From NCBI GenBank assembly GCA_015956445.1, contig WIUZ02000013.1, positions 930,001 through 994,000 of the forward strand: a stretch of DNA of 64,000 bases, in the 5' to 3' direction. The notes under the pieces are model-generated. The model was given only the letters and a program-made list of their open reading frames with translations, made no database searches and was not told where the DNA came from. Numbering within the stretch: the first letter of the stretch is position 1; the number at the start of each line of letters is the position of its first letter. Positions 46,160-59,354 of the stretch are shown in pieces. The stretch comes from Thelephora terrestris (taxonomy: Eukaryota; Basidiomycota; Agaricomycetes; Thelephorales; Thelephoraceae). A program made the translations under genes and the position numbers.

Positions 46160-47355
46160 CGGATCTTGGAAATCGTTCAGACCCAGGATGGATAAAGGAT
46201 GGCAGGCGAGTAATAGCCGTTAGGGGCGTTTGAAACCGGGTTGTAGTCGTAGAAGGCAAGTTTGTTGGAGTCCCAGGAGAGATCGATGATACCGGTGCGG
46301 AGGTTCGAAGCGGTGTCGCGGTGGCTTGCCGCTTGAGAGGTGGATCCCTCCTGGTCGAGGTACCCGGCGAGGATTTGGTGAGACGTTTCTGGAAGAAATT
46401 CAACAGCGCGTTCTCTGCGGCGGGTGAGAACTTCACATACACAAAAGGGGAATTAAAGTAGACGGGGATGGTGCTCCTGATGTTTAGCCTCCTGAGCTTG
46501 GAATCTTGATCGCTTGATTTGACTCTGGCCGGAGGTTGCTTGAGCCATCGACCAGTGTAATCCCAACCTAGTGATGCTCGGTAAGAAGAAGTCTTTTTGA
46601 AGTTGAGTTGAAACATTACCGGATTCTGCCCCCCTTGCCAACTCGGCGTACAAGTCTGAACGCTGCTGTTCAGACAAGTTCACACCGGTCACGGTCCGGT
46701 AATCCTCCGATTAAGACTCCAGACGGGGAGCGGTTGTTGACAGCGAAGTGGAACATGTTGTACATCTGAGAGATGTTAGAGCTGGTGACGGTGATGCTCC
46801 TGTTCGTTGACCACCACTCGAGTTCGAGCTCGGCCAAAGGCAAGGCGCGTTCCAAGATGCTGGTGTGGTTCGTAGCTTTGATATAGCGGTCGAACGTGTG
46901 AGAGAACAAGGGCGGCTGGGACCGGTTCAGATAATAGATATGTCCATTTGCGATGAATTCGAATCGCTCCAATGGATCCATGAAGTTCTGGAGGGCGGAG
47001 TCGACAACATCGTAGAGTTCGGACTATGCCAGTAGCCTGGGAGTCGAAGATGAGCCTTACGTCGTGAGTTAGAGGATCAATAAGCTCACATATTTCTCTG
47101 AAGCGATCACCAAGGACAACGAAAGTGTAGTCCAAGGGAATTCGAGAGTGCTCTTGCGGGTAAAACCGTTGCAAAGGGCGGAATCGTTGGTGTCCCTGAT
47201 GAGTTGCGTCCAACGACCGCTGACGATACCAGTCCAGGCCTTGACGAAGGGATTCTTGAGGTCGTTGAGGATGGCAGGGTTAAACTTAAAGTGACCGTCG
47301 CCGGAAAAGTGAGTCCCGTCGAGTTTCTCGATCGCGTATCGGTAACACTTGTTCC
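46160..47355 (-). pseudogene. Decayed trehalase (GH37) remnant
   Basis: Minus-strand fragments in the order of fungal acid trehalase, in shifting frames: LDGTHFSGDGHFKFNPAIL, FVKAWTGIVSGRWTQLIRDT, NDSALCNGFT, then the YYLNRSQPPLFSHTFDRYI block, SILERALPLAELELEWW, NMFHFAVNNRSPSG, DLYAELARGAESG, WDYTGRW and a piece reading FYDYNPVSNAPNGYYSP. Several indels separate the blocks. The catalytic-domain signature after the RDT block (PGGRFRExYYWDSYW in the family) is broken, with only a degraded remnant near 47120. The gene is cut at its N-terminal side by the P450/RBM25 block (47.37 kb) and at its C-terminal side by the chorismate mutase remnant. Confidence 0.75.
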
Positions 47356-47372
47356 GTTGATGCCACTCAGAC

Positions 47373-49010
47373 GGCCTACGGAAACAGAACCCTAAAGAGC
47401 AAATTTTACAGCGTCCCCCCACCAGCAGTCCCCCCTCCTCAAATCCTCCTCCGAATTCGCTCTGAAATTCAAGGCTGGATTCCAGCCTAAATTTTACGAC
47501 GCGATCGTGTCCATCCAGAGGCCTCTCGAAACCCACAACCAACCCGACCACGCGAGAATGCGCAAGATCGTCTCTCACATCTTCTCCCTCGAGAGCGAGC
47601 TCGAGGTTGAGCCATACATTCGTCTGCACATCGAGGAATTTCTCAGGCAATGGGACAAACTCGCTGAAGGCGGAGATAAGAGACTTTCGGGCGATGAAGG
47701 TGACGGATAATTCGGAAAGGACGGCTGGGTGTGGCTTGATTTCCTCCCATGTGAGTTTTCTTTCTACGCAGTCCAGCATTCGTAGAGGCGCAGTCATCTC
47801 ACAGCTTTTGATTGATTCTTAGGGTACAACTACCTCGCGTTTGATGTCATCGGTGACCTTGCCTTCGGATCCTCCTTCGACATGCTCAAGGCAGCAAAGG
47901 ACGCCGCACCCGTAGCCAAATCCTAACCTAACGTAATGGCTGCCGACGGAAACGCGGAAGCGGAAGCAGACGTTGGGTACTTCCCGCCGTCCAAACCTTG
48001 AACGAACGGGTGGACTATTCCGCTTTGATGGGTGTTCTCCCTCCGTGGATTTGACCGCTTTCGAAGAGTTTCCACCTGCGGCATCGCAAGAAAAGCGTTT
48101 CGACTGCGAGTCTGACTGGGATCGCCATTGCTGCCGTTTGCAAGCGTCTCAAGTCCTCTTCGGACCGCGTGAATCTCCTCAGAAAACCCCAGGAAGGCAA
48201 AGACCATGAAGGGCCCTCACTCGAGTCATCGCCGGCTCAGACACCACCTCCAAGTGAGATTTTCAATCTTGATGTCTGGCACGCACAGTTCACCTGATCG
48301 AAACTCTAGCTCTTCTTGCACTATCACCCACCATCTCGCCTTAAACCACAATACTCAGTCAAACCTTCAAGCCGAGCTTGATCAAGCACTCGTACACGAG
48401 CGCGACCCGATCGCATCGTCCGAGATCGTCAAGCGGCTGCCTTATTACGAAGCCGTCATCAACAAAGCCCTCCGGATGCACTCCACCGCCTCCTTGGGTC
48501 TCCCTTGTATCGTTCCCGAGGGTGGGTTGAGCGTCTCGGGCAAGATGGAGGGCACGGTCTTGAGCGTACCCAGCTACACAATCCATCGGGTCCCGGAGGT
48601 TTGGGGACATGATGTTGAGGCGTTTAGGCCCGAACGGTGGTTCGAACAAGATAAGGCTGGGATCCAGAAGACGTTTAACCCGTTCTCATTTGGCCCGAGG
48701 TCAGTGGGACAGCTTAGGTTTCGTGTTGTCCGCCAATGAGCCTGAACGAACTTCATACTGATATGTAGGGCGTGTGTGGGTAAGAACCTCGTAAACATGG
48801 AGCTCCAGATTTTCATCGCCATCATCTTCCGTCGCTAAAAATCCTTTCTCGAGGACCCTAAGGAACGCTCACGCCTTACACTACCCTCCCCTCGTCGTCT
48901 CCGGCTACCTGAGTCCTCTTTTCCCTGTAGTTTGATACTATGGAAGGATTCCTTCGTAAGCTAGTTGCATGCAGGGTGGGCATGAAACGAAGGGATGTGA
49001 GGGCTTGTAT
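47373..49010 (+). pseudogene. Decayed cytochrome P450, copy B
   Basis: The most complete of the three P450 remnants. It has AYGNRTLKSKFY interrupted by a 79-bp insertion, RMRKIVSHIFSLESELEVE, YNYLAFDVIGDLAFGSSFDM, a degraded LNERxDYSALMGVLPPW, RVIAGSDTTSK-like remnants at 48220, and KRLPYYEAVINKALRMHST (ExxR helix region). Then come HRVPEVWGHDVEAFRPERW and FNPFSFGPR, joined over an intron to ACVGKNL (heme-binding cysteine present). A stop follows at 48837-48839 where copy A has a Tyr codon, then an EGFLRKLVACRVGMKRRDV-type tail at 48945-49000. Multiple frameshifts upstream make it a pseudogene despite an intact heme loop. Confidence 0.85.
47401..47497. repeat. 79-bp insertion flanked by 9-bp direct repeats in P450 copy B
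   Basis: In copy B the segment 47410-47488 interrupts sequence that is continuous in copies A (38887) and C (63930). It is bordered by aaattttac on both sides (47401-47409 and 47489-47497). The insert is C-rich and ends in a near-perfect hairpin, aggctgga-t-tccagcct. No terminal inverted repeat links its two ends. Confidence 0.75.
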
Positions 49011-49053
49011 GTACGTCGCCAATCGCCCTATCATGTGGATCGCTTCGAGTTGG

Positions 49054-50215
49054 ACGGCAAGGGGCCACAGCCTTACGGTCGGGTTTATTGAGGCTGGGGA
49101 GAGCCCTGTACGTGAGAAGAGTTTGGCCGGAAAGACGGCGGAAAGGAAAGAAGCACGTCGGTGGGACGAGGAGGCTTCGTTCAGGGATGTGGGTCTCCCG
49201 TCGTGCCTGTCTACCAGCCCACAGCACGTCTAACATCTTGTCGAATATCGCTAATCTTCTTTCACCTCTTCCGTCTCCCATCAACAGACGGAATGTCGTT
49301 ATGAGCCTTGGGAGCGTGTCGGAATCCACCCCGGAGCGTACTTTGGAAGGGAACGGCCGGTAAAAAAGGCCAAGAACCGTGATAGGATCGAGCTGCGCTC
49401 GTGCCTTGACATCAGGGACGACGATGAGAGACTCACTCTTCTACACCGGTAGGTACGCAACCAAGTCCGTCATTTCTATGCAACTCCACTCAGTTGTTCG
49501 TAGGCTTCATTGGCGCACGATGCGGACCAGTAGGCTCGCCGCAGATGAATCTGCTGACAACGAACCGCGAGACCTTGAAGAGAGGGTAGCAGAGAACCTC
49601 CTCCAGGATTAAGAGCTTGTCCTTGCTAGACAGATGGATGAAATGCACGCCCTTGGGGAGGAGCAACGGAAGGCTGGAATGCTCTTGGATGATGGTGCCC
49701 CCCTTCGCCTGAACGTTTCTTTGGCTCTGGCTCCAATCGCCAAAACTGAAAACACCGCGAAGGAGAAGACGTTGGTAACCGGCGCAGATGAGGGAGCGGA
49801 GGAAGGCGTCAGAAACAGGAAAGCGTACCGACCGAGAAGGAAGCCCTGTTCAAGGGCAAGGTCATTTGGGATGGTCTCTCCGATGTGAGCATACCTTCTA
49901 GTTTGTCGACTATGGTTGCACACACTGACAGGGGACTAGGGCATAATTGACAGGAACATGGGACCGTCGATCAAACACTTGATGACGAAGCATCTCGGGG
50001 TGTCCGACGATGACGATCTTGTCATGTTTGTGGTGGAACACTCGAAAGACTACGAACAGAGACTCTTTGAAGGCCTTGAGACGGTACGCAGATAATGACT
50101 GATACCAACCCTCGTGCTGACACATCTGCATTAGCCGTTAGGTGCTGGAGGGAGAGGGCTGCCGAATTTACAATTGGTCTATGGCGACAAGTAATTTTCG
50201 AGAGTATGGAATCTC
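49054..50215 (+). pseudogene. Truncated RBM25 copy B
   Basis: Begins at the same RBM25 position as copy A (GKGPQ) and at the same distance after the P450 tail. Unlike copy A it retains most of the charged region (SRLAADESADNEPR, MDEMHALGEEQRKAGMLLDDGA) and the PWI domain region (KHLMTKHLGV, DDLVMFVVEHSKDYE, then a decayed WRQVIFESM-like end). In-frame stops at about 49611 and a short deletion near 49850 break the frame. The RRM half is absent. Confidence 0.85.
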
Positions 50216-50398
50216 CACATCGCTTTGCTTGGGAATATCTTAATTCTCGGTGGAAAAACCTGTCCCGAGGGATCTTGATCTCGCACCACCACCTGGTGGT
50301 AGAGTCCCTACGCCTCAGCGTGTCAAAATCGAGGACTCCGATGTAAATCACTTAAGCCCATACGACCCCGAATCGTCCAAAATCACTGCTGGCTCCGC

Positions 50399-52660
<2,262 letters not shown>

Positions 52661-53544
52661 GTTGTGGCCATGTTGCGCTGCGCGTTTGCGAGGTTCAGAA
52701 CGATCATCGATCCTGACTGGGGGGTAGTTACTCTTCCGATATATCCTTGTTGGTACATATGTTTGTTGGAGGAGTCGGCCGGTGACCGTCAGTCTCGCAA
52801 CATCTTGATTCTCTCAATGCGAGTTCGCAGTGTGTTGACCGACTCTCGCGCCAAGACACTCCAATCGTCCTTCGATTCCCCGCAACACAAGAGTCTACAA
52901 TCCGAGAATGAGAAATGTGATATCTGCGTGTCCTCGTGGACTTCAATAGCTGAAGGTTCGGATAGATAGATTTCATTGATAGTCCTTGATGGTAAAAATT
53001 CGCTCTACCGGACCCACTCTGAAGTTCCACGCGAACAATTTTGTTGGTACATACTTGCGGTCCCGATGCGTGAATTGATCGAATTTTGACAAGTCGAAAA
53101 CGCTCCGAAGCTTAGCGCCTGACGCCCGACAGCATCCCCGCTCACCGGTGTTTATCCCCCTTCCACCCCTCGTCATGGCAGTTACAAAGACATCGCCGAG
53201 AAGTTCACCGGTCTTGCAGAACGCACGCTGACTCTCGCTCCGGTCTAAAGCAGGAACGGCGTTAGTTGAGAGGCGTGGACGGGGGTGTTTTGACTCACCG
53301 GAGTTGTAAGGGACAACGGGGGTACATTACATCGTTGTCGTGTCCTTGGGCCCTTTGGACATTTGACCCGCGCCCACAGACCACGCCATTCCAGCCGGAA
53401 TCCGGCAAATGAAAGGGCTTTGCCCGGACGAGGCGCGCCATGATCAAATAACCGCTCATCTCTACTTCAGGGTATTAGGTTTCGGGCGTTTCCTCACCGC
53501 GTGGGTGCCACACCGCTTTCTCACAACCGCCACGATTCCCGACA
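52661..53544. other. Gap between SERCA remnant and NLR2, nothing recognised
   Basis: About 0.9 kb with no recognisable gene; a short protein-like piece (YKDIAEKFTGLAER) lies near 53190. It must hold the NLR2 promoter. Confidence 0.4.
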
Positions 53545-56183
53545 ATGGCTTCGACATCTCAGAGAAAGAGAGGGCGCGACGACGGTCGCTCGGCGTTGGA
53601 TGCAGACATCCAAGGTTTGAATCATGCGTTGGATGCTTGTCACCTTCAGCCGGCTCGAGAGGCTTACGACTCTGCCGGTGCTCTGCTGACCACGATTAGG
53701 GTGCGATCCCTCCTCTTCCGTAGTGGCGAGCTTCGGACTCATCTTCACGCAGGACTCTACGGCCGATGAAGAGGATTACATGGATCTTGGGCGGTCCTGT
53801 GTTGACGTATGTAGAGCCCTGGAGCGAGGCTTAGAAGGGGGTCAGCCAGACCAAGTCAGTCCGTCGATCCTGGAGGCAATCAAACAGTTGACTGCGTGAG
53901 TTGGGTCAGGAGCGTAAACGCGGAGCACTTCACTTACGAACCGGGTGGTCTCAGAACCCTGGCCGCGATTCGGAAGGAGACCGTCAATAAGGGCAAACGG
54001 GACATGCGCTCTCGACTCTTCAACCGCAAGGACAGGGAGGACGCGATTGCCGGTTGGAAGCAGGACCTCGCCAGGATCCTCCAGATCTTTCACGTATGTT
54101 CAGCGGGCCCTGCTTGACGATCACTCACTGTTTGCCCGTTAGACGGAGCTGTCGGTGAAGAACCACACGATGCTTACGGATCTTCATCGCCACGCGTTAG
54201 CACGCCAGGAGTCCACTACCAGCCAACATCAGTCGGTAAGAGTAGCTCCCTCTCCGTATACACCAGAACACTGATCGTCGCTTAGACTCAAGCAAGGTCA
54301 GTGATCGCAAACCCCAAAAGCCCACGGTCTGATGATTGTATAGCGTTACTGCTGGAGAAACGCCTCCCCCAGCGCCAAGGGCTTTTTTCGGACGTGAGGA
54401 GATGATCGAGAAGGTCGTCGGGATGGCCGAAAACTTGGAACCCATCGCTCTGATCGGTGCAGGGGGGATCGGAAAAACGTCGATTGCTCTCACTGTCCTC
54501 GACCACAGCCGGATCAAGGAACGGTTTGGTGGGAAGCGGCGCTTTATCCGCTGCGACAAGTTTCCACCTTCCCGGTCTAACTTCCTCCGCCGACTCTCAC
54601 AGGCGATCGGGGCTGGCATCGAGAATCCTGAGGACTTGGATCCTCTCCGATCATTCCTATCTTCCGAAGAAATTTTGATAGTCCTCGACAACGCGGAATC
54701 GATTCTCGACCCGCAGGGAACAGACGGGAAGGAGATCTATGGTGTGGTGAGGGAGTTGTGCCAATTCAGCAACCTATGCCTCGTAATCACCTCCCGCATC
54801 ACCACCGTCCCCCCAGATTGCAAAACCCTTGAAGTTCCAACGCTATCAATGGAGGCCGCGCATAACGTGTTCTATGGGATTTACGAGTACGGCGGACGAT
54901 CGGATGGGATCGACGACATCCTGAGCCGGCTTGACTACCACCCGCTCTCGGTCACGTTGCTAGCCACCGTTGCACAACAAAATAAGTGGGACAACAGTCG
55001 ACTGGCGGGAGAGTGGGGGCGACGTCAAACAGGTGTGCTTCAGACGGAGCACGATGATAGCCTTGCGGCCACTATAGAACTTTCACTGGCCTCCCCAATG
55101 TTTAGGGAACTCGGCCCTGACGCTCGAGGGCTTCTCGGAATCGTTGCGTTCTTCCCGCAAGGTGTCGACGAGAAGAACCTCGGCTGGTTGTTTCCAGCCA
55201 TCCCCGACATCAACACCATCTTCGACAAGTTCTGTATCCTCTCCCTCGCGTATCGCAGCGACAGTTTTATCACAATGCTCGCCCCCCTCAGAGATCATCT
55301 TCGTCCCACGGATCCAACACAATCCCTGCTCCTCTGCGCAGCCAAGGATCTCTACCTCACCCGGTTGGCGGTTGACGTTGACGAGGACTCGCCCACATTT
55401 GGAGAAACAAGATGGATCATCTCGGAGGATGTGAATGCTGAACACCTTCTGGACGCCTTCACACTCATCGACGCAGACGCGAAAGTCATTTGGGATGCCT
55501 GTGCCGACTTTATGAAGCACCTCTACTTGCACAAACCACGGCAAACGATACTAAGGTCAAAAGTGGAGCAGCTTCCGGACGACCATCCCTCCAAGCCCAA
55601 GTGCTTATTCCAGCTCTCACGATTGTTTGAGTTGATGGGGAACCATACAGAACAAAAATCTCTTCTTCTTCGCCTCTTAGCACTCCGTAGAACAGAAGGG
55701 AACGACTTTCAGGTTGCTCGAACACTGCGGGAACTCTCTAATTCAAATCGATTGCTTTGCCTCTTTGAGGAAGGGATACGAGAAGCGAAGGAAGCATTGG
55801 AAATTATGGAAAGGGTTGGTGGCGATTATAGCCGAGCGAGGTGTTTGGAAACCCTCGCTCTTCTGTTGCTCGAGAACAATCAACTCGACGCGGCAGAACA
55901 TGCGATATCTGGCGCCATCAATCTCTGGGAGGAAGACCAACAATTCAATATCTGTGCATCTCATCGAATCCTTGGCCGGATATATCGCCGCAAAGGCGAG
56001 CGGGAGAAGGCGGTTCAGAATTTCGAGGTGGCACTCGGAATCGCATCCCGTTTCGAATGGCACAATAACATCTTTTGGATTCATTACGACATGGCCTTTC
56101 TGTTTTGCTTCAAACATGAGCCCGACGACGCACAGGCCCATATTACGCAAGCCAAGCTCCACGCGGTTGATGACACCCAGTGA
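53545..56183 (+). pseudogene. NLR2, 5' part up to the transposon
   Basis: Exons 53545-53700, 53753-53895, 53955-54093, 54143-54235, 54286-54296 (11 nt) and 54344 onward mirror NLR1 exon for exon, with the first three exons identical in length. The N-terminal helical module (DADIQGLNHALDACH, DYMDLGRSCVDVCRAL, KGKRDMRSRLFN) is very different from that of NLR1. The NB-ARC (GAGGIGKTS, ILIVLDNAE, ITSRITT) and TPR region are nearly identical to it. Within the last TPRs, after KLHAVDD, the transposon begins at 56176. Its terminal repeat supplies a TGA at 56181-56183, so a transcript would lose about 70 C-terminal residues and gain only Thr-Gln. The remaining 3' part is at 62983-63275. Confidence 0.85.
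56169..56175. repeat. Target-site duplication, left copy (gatgaca)
   Basis: The heptamer gatgaca immediately left of the element recurs immediately right of it at 62983-62989. NLR1 has the homologous uninterrupted sequence (aatgacaaat) at 37855, which confirms the insertion point. Confidence 0.9.
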
Positions 56184-56219
56184 AAAACCGGGCGAGCGGC
56201 AGCGAGTCGGGTTGATCAC
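56176..56219 (+). repeat. Left terminal inverted repeat, 44 bp
   Basis: Identical, as reverse complement, to 62939-62982 over all 44 positions; identity stops at 56220. The outer end is cccagtgaaaaacc and the inner end gttgatcac. The sequence contains the tga that terminates the NLR2 frame. Confidence 0.95.
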
Positions 56220-56560
56220 GGGCGGTTGGGACATCTTGGGTAATCGGATTTGCCCGGGGTCGTCCCCAATCGCCCGTTCGGAAAAACGTAGACTTAAATC
56301 GAGTACCTACGACTGGGAACTGGGTGTAACGAGTCGTAGATTCCAGTAGATTGTAATAGATTTTGGTGGTTTTTAGCACGCTTGAAACCTCAGCCCGAAA
56401 TCGAGGGAGAACGAGAGGAATCTATTCTCGTCGAGACAGGTCAAGAATAATCTACTGGGATCTATTGTATATTTGGGGTGCCCTCCCCTGCAATACCACC
56501 CCTGCCACGCACTCCACCCCTCCCCTACGCCTACATCACACGGAATACTAGAGGGAAGCG

Positions 56561-59179
56561 TCAGGTGGACGTGCCCTCCGTGGAATTCGCGACCTGTATA
56601 GGAGTCATGTCAGTTAACGGCCGTAATGGAAGTAGAGGCGGTCGTGGAAACGACTTACGAGCTTCTTTGCCTGGGCTGTGTATTTCTGGTCGCGACGGCG
56701 AAGTTAGATAAGATGAAGTGAGAAGAAGGACGTTACTTACCCTCTTTATGGAAGCGCCAAGTTGCTTCCAGTCGACTTCGAAGGCCTCATCCAACCCGTT
56801 CGGGTGTTCCTTCTTCCAGTCGTCGTAATACAGTTTTCTAGAATGTGTCTTGTTATCACGGTAGAACCGACCGAGTCGAGGAAATAGAGACTTACTTCGA
56901 GGGGACCATCTTCTTGGGTTTTGGATCCTTTTTAGTGGTCTTCTTGCGAGAGTTTGTCGAAGAGGACGAGGTGGACCCAGTGTTTGAAATATCCTGGGGA
57001 CCGGCAGTGTTGGTTGAAGTGGCAGCCGGCGTTGGGCCCGAAGTGGCTGGAGTTTCGGACAAGACGGCCACGGAAGTAGCTGGAATGCTCAGAGGCATGT
57101 TTTGAGGGGCAGGGTTATCGGCGAGAACGGCTGTACTAGTAGCCGGAACGATAGAATCATGTTCTGTGTCGTTTTGAGACGGGGCAGGAGGAGGCGCAGA
57201 TGGGGTTGAAGAAACCAGACCAGACGCAGGAGAGACTTGAGACGTCGAATTGCTAGCAGAACCACAGGAAGACGGACGAGGAACTAGAGAACCAGGGGAG
57301 GATCCGAGCGAGCCAGACGAAGTTCCAGGAGAAGAGGTGACCGGAGGAGGCACAGACGGAGCTGAAGAAACTGGACCAGGTGCAGGGGCAGCTAGAGACG
57401 TTGGGCCACTAGCAGAATTACCAGAAGATAGCCCGGGATTCAGACAGCTAGGGGGAGGTTCGAGCGCGCCAGACGAGGTCCCAGAAGAGGCGGGAACCGG
57501 GACAGGAAGAGGTGGCGCCGCGTTGCTGGACGTCCCGGGAGCGTTCTGGGAAGAGAGTAAATCAAACAAAACATCCGGACGACCCCAGAAGTACTCACCG
57601 AAGATGCAGCGGTTAGCGCAATGGCTGGGGTTGCACGAATATGCGCCCTGTAGTAAAGTTAGAGAGATAACCCTAACGCGATATGGTTAGGATTCTATAC
57701 AGCGGGTTGGTCTGCGCGTGGTTAGTAAGATATATAACGAATAAGAGTAGGATGCCTACCCTCGGGCGATTTGCTGAAATTCTCGTAGGCTGAGGGCGAG
57801 CCTGACGAGCAGCGGGAGTTTCGGGCTCCTCCACACGAGGACGCTTGGATCTGTCAGTCCTACCGTTGTCAGTAGGCCCTCGTTTGTTGCCCCTGTCGGG
57901 CTCTCCGGTGTCCTCGTCCTCACCCTCACCGCTGTCTTCTTCGTCGTTTTCGTCGGCGTCGAGTTCATCGACATCATCGGCATCGATGTCGATAACATCG
58001 TCCTCTGCTTCTCCATTCTTACCCTCCTTCTCCCTATTTTCCTCTGCAAGCTTGCGTCGAGCTGTCTTGAGCCAAGAGGGGTAATAATTGATCCAAATTT
58101 GGTCGACTTTCCAGTGGCAATCGCAGTAACGGAGGCACTCAAAGTTAGATTCCATCAGCACTTGCCATTGGAGTTTAACTTCGATATTGATCTTGCGGAA
58201 CGTCTTCGGGGCCCGATCCCTGTCCAGGAGGTACTGCCAGAAAGAGGCCGCCGTGGCAAGGATTGCCTTCTTCTGACCTTCCGGGAGGGCGTTGCCATGC
58301 TTATCCTCGAGAAATCGAGATAAAACCGGCTCCTTCTTCCTCGTCACAGAAGCCTGTTCTAGATCTAGTGGGCCAGTTGCTAGGACCAACAGTTCGTCCT
58401 CGGCGTCCTCGTCCTCGGCCTTGGAGGACTTTGACGTCCTTCGAAGCTTCCTGTACGTGCCAGGATACCAGTGGCCAATGCCCTGGTAGTTGTCGGGATC
58501 CAGGCGCGGGAGAAGGTTGGACTTGGACAACAGGGCGAAGAGGGAAGCGGTAGATGCAGTAGAGGTGTTGGACAAAGAGGTGGCAGGATTTCCGTGAGTA
58601 GTCAAGGATTCTGAGATGATCTCGAGCTTGGAAGTTGCAGTGTCAACTTTCTCGGCTAGATCTCCCGAAATCTTTTCAAACGCGAGCCTGAATATGTTGT
58701 AAGTAGTGTAAATGCCGAGTTATATGCAAATATGGGCGCATATATCCATCGAAAAAAAAGTGACTTACTTCCAAGTCCGTGCCTGCTGGATCACAAGCTC
58801 AATTTCGTGCCGTAACTTTGTGTTTTCCTCGCGTAGATTATTATTTTGAATGGTCAAGCCATGGTCATACTGAGATCCAGAAGAGAATCCACCGGAATTC
58901 TGGGGGCCCAGACGCTTTTGGAGATATAGAATACAGCTTGAGAAACACCATAAGACCTACCATAGCAGACGCCGAGAACATATTTGAAGTATCTTGAGGA
59001 CGCGATTGAAGACCGTTATCAGGAGGGAAAAGACGCCTCTCAAAGCTGTTTTGGTTTCCCGCGAGAGACGAGCCTGAGTCCGAGAAAGAATACAGCCCCA
59101 AACCAGATCGAGGTGCGAAGACATCCGAAGACCCTGAGGAGCCAAAATCACCGGAGAACATGAGAGGAGACGAGGACAT
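56561..59179 (-). CDS. Plavaka accessory protein (TnpA-like candidate)
   Basis: Nine exons close exactly in phase: 59179-58961, 58914-58769, 58687-57760, 57711-57701 (11 nt), 57647-57599, 57545-56896, 56837-56741, 56685-56659 and 56593-56561, giving 719 residues. The N-terminus is Ser/Gly-rich (MSSSPLMFSGDFGS). A coiled coil follows (NNNLREENTKLRHEIE, KISGDLAEKVDTATSKLE), then a conserved-looking globular part (DNYQGIGHWYPGTYRKLR, VKLQWQVLMESNFECLRYC, WKVDQIWINYYPSWLKTAR). After that come a strongly acidic tract, a basic KRGPTDNGRTDRSKRPRVE stretch, a 200-residue Ser/Pro/Thr/Ala linker and a small C-terminal domain (YYDDWKKEHPNGLDEAFE). I do not recognise its fold. Position, strand and coiled coil suggest a transposition partner analogous to CACTA TnpA. 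Confidence 0.75.
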
Positions 59180-59354
59180 TGCGAGAAGATGGTGGTAAAG
59201 AAGACGGACGACAGGAAACAAGGAAAAAGAGAATATTTCGGAGGAGGCACGGACCCCAATCGGGCGTATCTTATCTAGCCGGGACGAGACATATCAATTA
59301 CACAAAAAACATACATCACATTATCCGTGTCTACTCCAACTCCAACTCTGAATT

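Noticed and set aside
47069-47797. Long minus-strand frame at 47797-47069 as one protein
   Set aside because: It is a chance fusion: the right part is antisense to P450 copy B and only the left part is genuine trehalase remnant.
56892-57569. Reading the Ser/Pro/Thr-rich frame at 57569-56892 as a separate secreted or cell-wall protein
   Set aside because: It lacks a signal peptide and joins in phase with exons on both sides; it is the linker exon of the transposon accessory gene.
57250-57690. Plus-strand Glu/Gly/Pro-rich frame inside the transposon
   Set aside because: Shadow of the accessory gene on the other strand.
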